NCBI RefSeq assembly: GCF_016545825.1
Contig: NC_052616.1
Span: forward strand, 9,610,001 to 9,674,000
Source of the DNA: Eucalyptus grandis
Taxonomy: Eukaryota; Streptophyta; Magnoliopsida; Myrtales; Myrtaceae
DNA length: 64,000 nt
Direction: 5' to 3'
Positions 1 through 10,161 of the stretch are shown here, one piece after another. The translations under genes and the position numbers were made by a program. The stretch's first letter is position 1, and each line of letters begins with the position of its first letter. The notes under the pieces were generated by a model. It was not told where the DNA came from. It searched no databases and worked only from the letters and a program-made list of their open reading frames with translations.

Positions 1-485
1 CCGCAACCTCATCGGCAGGTTGGCAAGGGCTTAGCGGCCCTCACCTCTGCCCTAGTGATGGTTGCCATGGCCTCGCCAATCATGGGCGAGGCCACCTTCG
101 CTTGTGGCAAGGCCAGGGCAAGGCTAGCCTCGCCCAAATCCGGCGAAGCCGCCTCCCGCGGCCTTGGGAGAGGCCAGCCACGACCCGCCGGTGGCAAGCA
201 AGGGCTTCGCGGCCCTCACCCAGTGGCTAGCGAGCTCCCGGAGGCTCGCTAGCCACCGCCGGAACAGTCCAAGAGGAAGAAGGGAGAAAAGAAAAGAAAA
301 AAGAAAAAAAAAATTAATAAAAAATCATAAAAATTGTCACGTCGGCACCGGCCGGCCAAAATTGGTAGGATGAACTGAATTGGTACCAATATTAAAAGGT
401 TTATGACTGAATTGGTCCAATTAAAAAGTTTAGGACTGAATTAGTACTAATGCAATAAGTTTAAGACTTTTTTGGTACTTTTCCC
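1..485. repeat. Dispersed repeat with GC-rich core, cut by the window edge
   Basis: Positions 1-250 are GC-rich and full of variants of GGCGAGGCC and CTCGCC. A purine tract follows (about 270-315), then an AT-rich tail in which the phrase 'actgaattggtaccaat' recurs with variations (about 370-485). The same plan (GC-rich GAGGCTCGCC-type core beside a purine or pyrimidine tract) recurs near 1490-1690, 4760-5095, 6650-6930 and 36890-37130. I infer a non-autonomous transposon family. Frames open through the core look like composition artefacts. Confidence 0.5.
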
Positions 486-1236
486 ATTATTGAGACAACC
501 TAATAAAATCACCAATATGTCGAATTTCCAAGGTAAGAAAAACATCCAAATAAAAGGAAAACTTGTCAATCTAGAGAATTGATTCTAAAATGGATAGTAA
601 AGTTCTCGAACATCACGGGTTGTCAAGGGAAGCCAAAGGGCTAATTCCCACGTTCTAGGCAAGGTTCGATCGTTTTATTGGCTGGAGATGAATGAGGTTT
701 ATGAAGTTCACCACTATTAAATCTCGAAAAAATTCCCAACGTCCATCTCCCATCGCGACGAAGGAGGATGTCGTCAGAGTCTTTGATTGTGAAGTACACG
801 GCCATTCGCGATCGTGCACGCAAGGTGGATACGGAGAATTACAGACATTCACGGTGGAAATAATAAACAAGCAAAGGCCAATAGGAGACTAAGACGCTCA
901 AGGGGAGATAGGGTAACGACACGGAAAGGATTTGATGATTTAAACCATTTATTTCTCCCGCTTCATGCATGTATATTCCGTCCATTATATTAAATCAAAC
1001 TTTGTTTGCACAACGTGCGCTAGGTATCCCACTTCTAAAATGTCGAATTCTAGTAAATTAGGAACAACTGAATTATCCACGTGCTGCGCTGGTGACGGTC
1101 TGTATTTTCTTTGCTTCGTGGCCGGTCCGACGCCCGCTGCCTCTTGTCCTTGGTTTGATCTTCCCCTCCCAATCGCTCTTGTATCATTTCCTACTTTGGA
1201 AATCGCCTTTCCTAACCTAGGCTTTGATTACACTAG
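486..1236. other. Gene-free stretch
   Basis: No supported gene. The segment 490-560 (gagacaacct...atcaccaatatg...) resembles parts of 2820-2880 and 9015-9055, so it is probably a third, shorter copy of a locally duplicated non-coding block. Confidence 0.4.
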
Positions 1237-1945
1237 GGGCACGTTCCTGCCGAATAGAGTTTGATTTTGCTCTTTTGTTCGCTAGAGTAAATTTAAAATA
1301 TAAATCCATTTGGTAAATTTTTTGTTCCCGAAATAGATTTGGAATAAAATCGAAAATACAAAAGTTAATTCTTTGTTCTCAAGAACAATTCCAGAATTAA
1401 CTAACCAAAATTTTTTTTTTTCTTTTCTTTTTTTCTTCTTCTTTCCTTCTTGTTTTTCTTCCTTTCTCTTCTTCTTTCACCACCTTTGCCTTCGGCCACA
1501 CCACCACCGCCGATTGCCGACGACCGGCTAGGCGAGGTCCAAAGCAAGCTCGTTGAGCCTTGCCCAAGCCTCCCTCGACCACCAGTGAGCCTCGCATAGC
1601 TGCCTACCGGCTCGACCGACGAGGCACGAGCTCGTTAAGGGCCGGCAAGGTCGCTGGCCCTCATCTGGCCGATCACCGGTCATCCTAAGGCCGGTAAGTT
1701 TACGAAGAAGGAGATAAAAGAAAATAAAAGAAAAAAATTATAAAATTATAAAAAAAATTAGAAGAAAATGGTTTGGATTAGAAATTTTGAGGACGATGCC
1801 AAACGCAATTCTATTTCGAGAATAAAAATTTTGGACAGTTATTAAACGTCTTCAAATATTTAGAATTTATTCTCAAGAACGAAATAAAAAATAATTATTT
1901 CGATCAAAAATTGTTTCCAAGAACAAAATGATTACCAAACGGGCC
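1237..1945. mobile_element. MITE-like element with GC-rich core
   Basis: The left end GGGCACGTTCCTGCCGAA and the inverse of the right end (GGCCCGTTTGGTAATCA) look like imperfect terminal inverted repeats. Inner flanks on both sides carry TTTGTTC/GAACAAA-type motifs. The middle holds a long pyrimidine tract (about 1410-1480) and a GC-rich core (about 1490-1690). There is no coding capacity. The target duplication is not clear, so the superfamily is uncertain; the ends resemble those of the element at 5581-7415. Confidence 0.45.
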
Positions 1946-3211
1946 ATAGATGTGTCTAGTGTCTACCACATACTTTTGGTACCTTTTTCTCTTTTATGAA
2001 AACAATTCATACAATCTTTTTTATTTTATTATTCTTAAAACATGTATCTAGCATCCGTGCATAGAGATTCGCTCAAACAAAAGATCAAATCAAACCACGT
2101 GAGCTGTATCAAGCACAATTAAACAAGGCCTTGTTTTATGCCCTGGAATAGGAACCCCGTAAGAAGTAAATGGAAAGTACAATAAAAAAGAAATCTAACC
2201 CATAGATGTCTTAGACATAAAATTACAATCCAAACACATTAGAAGAATTAAACATGACTGACTTTTTTTCCCCTTTATTACATGAAATGTATCATAACTT
2301 GATCTATAAAAACTAAACAGACTTCTATGTGATGCAAAGAGTAACGTGCTGAAGTGAAAACGAATGTGAAATGCTTAGTGCAAAACATCTATATTTTATG
2401 TCATGATGATGTACAATTATATTAAAGAAAATGTAACTTCTGATTAAAGCTAATCATGCAGCCCAATCAAATTAGGAACCTTCCGAAGGCCGCCTAATAC
2501 GTGCATGGTTTCCTCTTTAGCTGCTATTCTGAATTTTTTTTCTTTTAATCTTTTCCTTTTAATTATCTTTTATTCTTGTCGTCTGTCTATCTTATAAAAG
2601 TCAAACTAATCAAACCATAAATAGAGTGGAATTTTGATGTTACGTGTCGACGGCGTCTGTCTTTCATGTTTAGTCAATAGTGCACGCAAGGTGCGACATG
2701 GAAATTTCGAACGCGAAAATTTCTTTTCTTCTCTTATTGTCTATGCCACCCACGGTAGTCATAAAATTTCCATTCGTTTCAAATTCACTATGTATTAAAT
2801 GTAAAGCTCGAGGACGTACTGAGACTAACTGATATGTCACAAATATGCTGCATTTGGAGGGTAAAATATCATCCAATTCAGAGGAGAATTTTTCAAAGCT
2901 AGAGAATTAATCTGCATCAGTCATGAGTATCGGTGCGCTCGTGGTAATTCTAGAGCTGGCTGTCAAAGATTTCGGGGCAAATATGATGTTTAGTCCTTTT
3001 GAATTGACTTATTTAGATAGTCAAATTAGGCGCTCGGACTCTTTATTTGTGTTAATTATATACTCCACTGATATGATCTATGGAATCGGTAATTTGCCGA
3101 TCAATTTCTTTTACCATTAACCCCCTAATGTTCTTCAAATTACGAGATTTAATTAAATACAAGATAAGAAGAGAAAAAAGAGAACGAAAAAAATAAATAG
3201 TCACATGTTAG

Positions 3212-3214
<3 letters not shown>
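1946..3214. other. Gene-free AT-rich stretch with a duplicated non-coding block
   Basis: No exon-like coding was recognised. The stretch 2741-2880 aligns by eye with 8931-9065: both hold a 'tatgcca...gtagtcataaa' start, 'aaattcac', a 'gagac...aact.atat.tcac.aatatg' middle and 'gggtaaa' at the end. This links it to the flank of the MADS locus. Confidence 0.45.

Positions 3215-3246
<32 letters not shown>
3215..3246. repeat. (GA)n microsatellite
   Basis: An uninterrupted GA dinucleotide run of about 32 bases, next to AT-rich sequence. Confidence 0.9.
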
Positions 3247-3248
<2 letters not shown>

Positions 3249-4200
3249 CTTCCTTTGCTCCAAATCGTTTTCGCGCTAATGGCGTCATCGTGTCATTGTG
3301 CGTGTGAATGCGTGGTGAATTTGAAAAGTCTTCTTTTGTCGCAGTCACTCATTGTTTCGTTTCCTGTTTGGGGGAAAACCACCGTTCGGCATAAATCACC
3401 CTTTTGCCTTTCCTTTCTACCGGTAGATTGTTTCGGCTCATCTTTTTTAGAGTCATCATCGTATCCTCCTAAGTCTTCTAATCACGATAAAAATTACCAA
3501 AACATTTCTAAATTTATTATATAAATGTCAATTCGATAGTAAACCATTCAATTTGATCTTAAAAATATTTTGATTGTTGGTCAATATAATTCTTTAGGTT
3601 AATTTTGACAAGCAATTGTAACACGATGCCAATCATCCTACAACTGGGGGAGGTTAGTCAACCCCAGCCGAACTTACTAGGAAAAAAAGGAAAAATAAAG
3701 AAAAATAAAAAATAAGAAAGTTCATAAAATTTTTAAAAATGGTAAGAATTGTCCACCTCAACGTCGCCCATGTCACGTAGGATGGCCGACGTCCACATCA
3801 ATAATTTCTCAAAATTGGTTGAAAGAATTATATAAGCAAATCATTAAAATTTTATGATTCAATTGATAAAATCGAATGGTTTTCGAGTAAATTGGCATCT
3901 ATGAAATAGATTTATGACCTTTTTTTTTTTTTTTTGTAGTATTACTCTAATCGTGGCCCATGAAATCTCTCTCTAGCCATGATTGCTTGCTATCTTCTTG
4001 AACCTGCTTTTCTTTCCTTCTTTTTTTTTTTTTTTTTGGTTCCCCATACAATATCCCCTCATTTTCATTCATTGTTCATTATTCTCCACTTTAACTGGGA
4101 ACATCAAAGTAACCCTTAACTCTTCTCAAGATTGACATAAAAATAGTAAAAGAATCGAGTCGTGAGTAGCAAGTCTCCTCACTATTATCGTGGATACAAG
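3247..4200. other. Gene-free stretch
   Basis: No supported gene. Segment 3330-3490 shows scattered similarity to 8690-8830 (gtttcgtttcctg; tatcctc.taagt.ttctaatca). Segment 3520-3910 looks like an AT-rich dispersed repeat with a short purine tract. Poly-T tracts occur at about 3920 and 4020. Confidence 0.35.
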
Positions 4201-5170
4201 TAGAGCTATCAAACAGGTGGTTGGGTTGGGTTTGGATCGGATCATAAATAGTCCAACTTAAATCGACTCATTTAACTTGTTTATGATTCATTTATTGTGG
4301 TGCAAAATTCTTGACCCGACCCGACCAATTCTCAACCCATACCTAACCCATTTAACTAAACCTAAAAGAGCTTAGATTTTTTTTTTTTAAAAATGGTATT
4401 GCTAAGACACTTTCATGCAATACAAATCTAGTGGACAATTTATATAATTTTTTTAAATAAGCTTTCATTTGTAAATTGGAAAATATTTTTCAAGTGTTTT
4501 TTCATGGAAATTATAATATTTTTTGGTTTTTTTTGAAATTTGAAAATAATTTAGAAAATATTTTATGTCATTTGGTATGAAAAAATATGATCAAATTTTC
4601 CTCTGTGATTCCTTTTAATATATTTTATTTTTTAAATCGAACTTAAAATTATTTTTTAAAATTTAAAATTACTTTTTAAAATTTTTACAAATAATTTTTT
4701 AATTTTTTTAATTTTTAAAAATATAATAATTATTTATTAATTATTTATTTTTGCTTCTTCTTTGGCTGATTGCTGGCCATTGGCTACCAATGAGCTTGAG
4801 GCTCACCCGGACATCGACGAGGCCTTTGCCTCATTAGATTAACAAGCTCAAGCTCGCCCGACACTAGTAAGCTAAGTCTTGCCCATTGGTGAGGCTCGAG
4901 GCTTGCTAGACGTCAACAAGGCCTCTGTCTCGCCAGATCGACGATCTTAAGATTGCTCAACGCCGACAAGCTCAAGTCTCACCAAACGACGTGAGGCCAA
5001 GCTCACTTGACGCCGATGAGCTTGAGTCTCACCCATTGCCATTGAAGCGAGCTCGAACCTCGCCTAACTAGTCGCTGGTCGTCACCATGCCGACCACCGG
5101 GATCCATATATGACCTATTTATGTTTTAAATGGATTATATATGGATTTAAGACCCATTTTGACAAGTCTA
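4201..5170. mobile_element. hAT-like non-autonomous element with nested GC-core repeat
   Basis: The left end TAGAGCTATCAAACAGGTGG and the inverse of the right end TAGACTTGTCAAAATGGGTC match at most positions, giving imperfect terminal inverted repeats. Flanking octamers GATACAAG and GCTACGGG agree at 5 of 8 positions, which fits a decayed 8-bp hAT-type target duplication. The interior has poly-A/T tracts and a GC-rich GAGGCTCGCC-type core (about 4760-5095), possibly a nested element. No transposase coding is visible. Confidence 0.5.
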
Positions 5171-5478
5171 GCTACGGGAGATAGACAGCATTTTGTGGGC
5201 TTGAGTTGGAAACTTGTATGGGTTTAAAAACTCATTGTGCACGTTGGCCTATTCATCGGGCCAATTTTGAAAAGGAATTCACAATCGGGGCCCATGCTTT
5301 GTCCAACGTATACGCATTGTGCCGAAGTCTAAATTACCAAAATTACCATCAAACAAATCTTAACATGTATTGGATATGGTCTGAACTGAAAAATTGAACA
5401 ACCAGCGTTGAAACCCATTATCCAATCTCTCCTTTACAATACAATTTAGCAAGATAAAACCCATATTTCCATACTACA
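5171..5478. other. Gene-free stretch
   Basis: Nothing supported. It lies between the hAT-like element and the 3' end of the decayed MADS copy. Confidence 0.4.
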
Positions 5479-5580
5479 TCACATTGAGACGCCCAAATCT
5501 TCACGTGTAAGAAAGTCGTCAGAATTATACCCATCGCCCTCGAGATCAGAGTGCATGAAGTACGCTCCCAAAGAGACTAA

Positions 5581-7415
5581 GGGCGCGCATGGAAACACTT
5601 TTGTTCTTTTTTTGTTCCTGGGAACAGAAATTAAAAAAAAAAAGAGTGTTTCTGTTCCGAACATTTTTGAACAAAAGAACGTGTTTGGTAAGTGTAAAAA
5701 AAAACTGTTCTTGGAATAAAAAAGAACAGAAACACATTTGGTAGCTGGTCAATTTCTGTTCCTAGAATAGAAAAAAACGAAACACGTTTGGTAAACGACA
5801 AAAAATTTATGTTTAAATTTTTCAAAAAAGAAGATTTTCTTTAATAAAGTTTAAACTTGATATTGAATTCTCATTCTTATGAAATGCTCATTAATTTTAT
5901 TTTTTCATGGTTAGTGAAGACAAACATTTTGAACATGATCATATGGCATATTTCGTAGAAAAGTTTGTATCAAATTTTTTTCAAATACTTTTTTATTTTT
6001 TATTTTTATAACATATAAACTTGATATTGATTTCTCTTTCTCATTCTCATTAAATGTTTATCAATTTAATTTTGAAAATGGTGACTGAAGAAAAATATTT
6101 TCAACATGGTCATATGTGCATACTTAAACGAAATTTTTATACATCTCAACATGAACCCTTCCATACATGACATCACAATAATGAAGTAATATAGTTCATT
6201 GTTCAACTTCATTACATTGAATACTTAAAAACAATATTACAAAAGTCAACAAATCTCATGCATATTGTGATCCCTTGTCATTTTATTTGCAATACTTATC
6301 CTAAGCATGTTTATCCCAGATGACTGCTCATCCAATGTTTATCATCTGCAACTTCCCTTCTTACGATGCCGCACAACCACATTGCACCCCAACTTCGGCT
6401 GGTTCTCCCCCTTGGTGGTGAAATCGTCGTTGAACGCCCTCGCCACGTGCTTCACCAGCTTGTCCATTCCACATCACCATGAGCAACAAAACAACAATCG
6501 AAGGAAACCCCAATCCAATCGATGAACTGAAATTCCCCCTTTCCAAAACCGAATCAAGCAACAACACAACATCACTCAAGACCTACATGGAATCGAAGGA
6601 TCCACTTGTTGAATGGATCGATCGAGCATCGGTCCGTGCTCCTCGAGCGAGCCGTTGCTCGAGCAGTCTTGGAGCCGCTGCCGAGCGAGCAGCCTGCTGC
6701 TCGACTGGCAGAGCTCGCTCGAGCGGCTCGAGCGAGCAGCCGTCCCAGATCTGTCGCAAATGGGGCGAGCAACGCCGCTTGAGGCTCGAGCGAGCAGCCG
6801 TCCCAGATTCGCCGCATATCCGGGCGAGCAACGCTCGCTTGAGGCTCGAGCGAGCAGCCGTCCCCTGATCTGCCGCAGATCTGGGCGAGCACGCTCGCTT
6901 GAGGCTCGAGCGAGCCATCCCCATCTGCCGTCGGTAGCCTCAAGCGAGCGTCCCCGGATCTGCCTCGCCAAGCCCATCGTCGACCAGGAGAAGGAGGAGC
7001 ACCGAAACGTGCACTGATTCGGAAGCTTCAGGTGAGTCGCCGGGTGAGGAGTCGGGCGGAGAGTCGGCTAAGTGGGAGCCGTCGGAGAGAAGGGAGAGAC
7101 ACCGGAAAAGGGAGAGCACAAACGAACGAAGCTTCAGCCGAGAGCACGCACGAACGAAGCTTCAGCCGGTGTGTTCCGGTTTTGTTTTTTGTTCTTTTCA
7201 TTTTTGTTCTTTTTTGGCTTTGAAGAAGTGTTTCTTTTCTCCAGAAACAACTTTTTGTGTTTATTTTTTTGCTCCAATTTTGTTCCAGGAACAAAAAAAC
7301 AAAAAAAGAACAGAAACGCAACCAAACGCGTTTCTGTTCTTTTTTTATTCCCGGGAACAGAAAAACAAAAAATATGTTCCAGGAACAGAAATGAGAAGTG
7401 TTACCATGCAGGGCC
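5581..7415. mobile_element. PIF/Harbinger-like non-autonomous element, TSD TAA
   Basis: The ends GGGCGCGCATGGAAACACTT and, inverted, GGCCCTGCATGGTAACACTT match at 16 of 20 positions. They are flanked by TAA on both sides (5578-5580 and 7416-7418; the preceding C is also shared), as expected for the 3-bp TWA duplication of PIF/Harbinger. Subterminal regions on both sides repeat GGAACAGAAA / TTTCTGTTCC motifs in opposite orientation. The interior is AT-rich on the left (5800-6300) and GC-rich in the middle (6620-6960) with a 60-bp minisatellite. No transposase is recognisable, so it is non-autonomous. It sits inside a MADS pseudogene. Confidence 0.7.
6724..6916. repeat. 60-bp minisatellite, about 3.3 copies
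   Basis: Successive units begin near 6721, 6781, 6841 and 6901 with GAGGCTCGAGCGAGCAGCCG and contain a variant of GGGCGAGCAACGCTCGCTT at the end. Period is 60 bases, a multiple of three, so long frames stay open on both strands; I regard those frames as artefacts. Confidence 0.85.
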
Positions 7416-7445
7416 TAAGAAAGTCATCGGGAATACACCCATAGC

Positions 7446-7860
7446 CGCCAAGATCAGAGTGCCTGCGGGTGGACTCCATTCTCGAACCTCCACCGCCGGT
7501 GAACGAGTTAGACTGTCAGAACTGAAAAGTTTATCAGGTGTTGTGGGACGTCCGTGTGCTTATCACTGGTGTTCATGTGCACCAGAAAGCCAAATCGGTT
7601 GCAGAGTGGTCAACAAAGGCCCAAAGAAAAAGTAGTCTCCCTCGAAACTGGCTCTGGCTCTAGATTCCATCTCAAGCCCTCCGGCTCTTATCTCATCAAA
7701 GCCCTTTTTTATGGGCTTTTTCGGCTTTCCCTAGATCACAGAATTAGTTTTTTTTTTCTTTTCAACTCTTTATTCATGCGATCGATTCTTTTTCCTATTA
7801 ACACTCTATGTGGTATGGTTAACGTCAGGAAAGTGGAGATATCGTGCTAAATTATAAAAA
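7446..7860 (-). repeat. Copy 1 of a local duplicate block (also 9640-10030)
   Basis: The block shares long, imperfect identity with 9640-10030: 'cgaacctccaccgcc', 'tcggttgcag..tggtcaac', 'ggcccaaagaaaaag', 'gggctttttcggctttcc', 'gaaagtggaga'. Its first part reads on the minus strand like the repeated GGGS module of the MADS C-terminus. The rest is not recognisable as coding. Confidence 0.6.
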
Positions 7861-8420
7861 TCAGCTTAACATGCCAATGGTTGAGTTCTCCGCAAAGTCA
7901 AGCCACCGCCAATGCAAGCCTTGAAGAGATTAAAAAAGTCATCGAGATTGAACTCACAACTTTTAAGATCGGAGCATGTCGGAATGGACTCCATTCCCGA
8001 ACTTTCACTGTTGGTAGCATTATATGTGCAACCCTCAAGAATGGAGCGCACGGGAGTAGACCCCGCTCCTAAACTTCCACCGCTAGCGGTCGAGTTGATC
8101 GGCGAAGTCAAGAAACTGTTGCAATCGCCTGGGTGGACGTAGTCCTTGAAGAGAGCAAAAAGTATGGGACAAAAAGCGTTGAAACCCTATAAAAGTGAAT
8201 CCATCTCATCATCTTTCAAAACTTCAGAATCACAACAAACGCCAACTCCAGAATAACAGCCGGCACCGGCTTTAACCGATGGATGGTTATCCAAATCCTT
8301 CAATTTCTTGCGCACACAACCGAGAACGGTCTCGCACTTCACAATTAGGGAGTCGAAGTCCTCCATCACGCAAGAATCACGCTCTTTCTCGACCCATTCC
8401 AGCCAGCCTCTCAGACCCTT

Positions 8421-9639
8421 TAGCGACTCACCTAAAGGTAAGGTCGAGGTGCTTTACCTCAATTTCCCACCAAGACCGCGAGAGAGAGAGAGAGAGAGGG
8501 GTGACAGCTTGGAGTCTTACGTGCAAACACAGGAGATAAGTCAAACAAATCATGACCTTGTTTAATTATAAAATGATACTTTCAATCCATTATTTTTTAA
8601 CTTTATCAAGAAGAGGAGAGCCCAGTGGTTTAAATCGTACGTATTACTTCACTTCTTTTCAGCACCGATCAGGAAACTAGAGAAAGAGAAGGAGGGTCAA
8701 TGACAGGGTCTCTCTTGTTGCGTTTCCTGGTTTGGAATATCATCCATCGATCACCTTTTCTCGTTTCCTCTCGACAGACAGATCGTTACTATATCCTCGT
8801 TAGTGCTCTAATCATGGCCACTGAATAGGGAACAAAGCGAGATCCGTCGGAAATGGAATCTCGCAATGGAAATCTCCTCCTTTTCGTATTTTTCTAGTAT
8901 TTAAAGTGCTACTATCCTTTTGCTTTTCCTTTATGCCATACCGTAGTCATAAATTCTCTTGTTTTAAATTCACCGGGGGTTAAAAGACAAAGCTGAAGCA
9001 GACGTTGAGACAAACTCATATATCACCAATATGTTGCGTTTCAAGGGTAAACTAATCCAAACTCTCCTAATCTTGTTTTAGACCTAGGAGTTCTTATCTC
9101 CCGAGTTAAATCTGGGAGTTTAATAATGCCTTTGGTGATTCGATACCCCCGTGCTCTGTCCGTGTACAGGTCTTCCACCTCCAATTTCAATGATGATCGC
9201 AAAAGTTCTAGGCTCTCGCTGAACTACGAAGATTTGCTCTTTTAAATATTATATCTATGTTTGTTCAACCGATTTTAGTTTTCTCCGTACAACGATGGCG
9301 AGGAGGAAGCCAAACCTAGGCAGGCACCACTAACTGGCAATGCCATAGTTATTAGAGAAGGAATTTCCGATGTGTGTTCAATATTAACAATGATATGAGA
9401 TTTAATGATTGGCCGTGATAGATACGTTCTTATGGAATGGGTGTGTGTTTAATCCTACTTGAAGGAAGAAGTAGTTGTGCTAGAAGACTAATCTAAAACG
9501 AATGGTAAGCTTCTTTAAATATCACATGTTGTCGGTAGAAAGACAGAGGGCAAATTCCGATGTTTTGAGCGATGTTTAATTATTTTATTAGCAAAAAAAG
9601 AAAAAGAAAAAGAGGCGTATTGCACTCTCCATCCATCTT
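8421..9639. other. Gene-free stretch with GA run and duplicated block
   Basis: Holds a (GA)n run at about 8480-8498 and the block 8931-9065 that resembles 2741-2880. The part 8690-8830 resembles 3330-3490. No exon recognised. Confidence 0.4.
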
Positions 9640-10030
9640 GAAGATGGGAGCGCGCGTCCGAACCTCCACCGCCAGCGGCCGAGTCAGACTGCCAGAACTG
9701 GTAAGTTCATCAGGTGCCGAGGGATGTCCGTATGCTCACTGTCACCGGCGGTCATCGCAGCAGAAAAGTCAATTCGGTTGCAGACTGGTCAACGAAGGCC
9801 CAAAGAAAAAGTCGTCTCCCTCGACAAAGGCTCTTATCGAAGCCCTTTTCATGGGCTCTTTGGGCTTTCCTCATATCACCGAATTAGGTAATTTTCAAAT
9901 ACTCTTACCTCTCATAATTTGTGAAACCGGTGATTCGTGTGATGGATTCCTTTTGTCATTAACTCCTCGATGTGGCACTGTTAAAATTAGGAAAGTGGAG
10001 AAATCTTATTAAATTATAAAGTTCGACTTA
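9640..10030 (-). repeat. Copy 2 of the local duplicate block
   Basis: Partner of 7446-7860. It lies just downstream of the 3' end of the open MADS gene. The minus-strand reading near 9655-9700 resembles the AAGGGS module of the MADS C-terminus, so the block probably began as a MADS fragment. Confidence 0.55.
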
Positions 10031-10161
10031 ACATAAGGGGAAAAATAATAGCGACCTCAATGTTAGGAGGACAAAAGAGTGTCTTTATCCTATGCTGTTT
10101 CAAATTGAATCCCTTACAATTCTACTACACAGGAAACAAAGCATATACCCATATCTAATAT

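Larger units (their letters stand above)
5479..8420 (-). pseudogene. Type I MADS-box pseudogene, MADS domain lost, split by a transposon
   Basis: Three minus-strand pieces match the protein of the open MADS gene at 10162-11196. Piece 8420-8187 matches its region from EEDFDSLIVKCETVL to DDEIDS. Piece 8111-7866 matches its C-terminal NSTAGGGS...LEGC...FNLDDFFNL part. Pieces 7490-7416 and 5577-5479 match the final module (SDLEG.GY..DDF). The frame is broken several times. Similarity stops at about 8420, so the DNA-binding MADS domain (residues 44-102 of the intact protein) is absent. A 1.8-kb element sits at 5581-7415 between two copies of the last module. No MADS DNA-binding function is possible from this copy. 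Confidence 0.75.

Noticed and set aside
6479..7017. Several overlapping open frames of 110-135 codons on both strands
   Set aside because: They arise from the 60-bp GC-rich minisatellite, whose period is a multiple of three; all lie inside a transposon.
9572..10012. 146-codon plus-strand frame
   Set aside because: Runs antisense to a duplicated MADS-related block, and its partner at 7446-7860 breaks the same frame.
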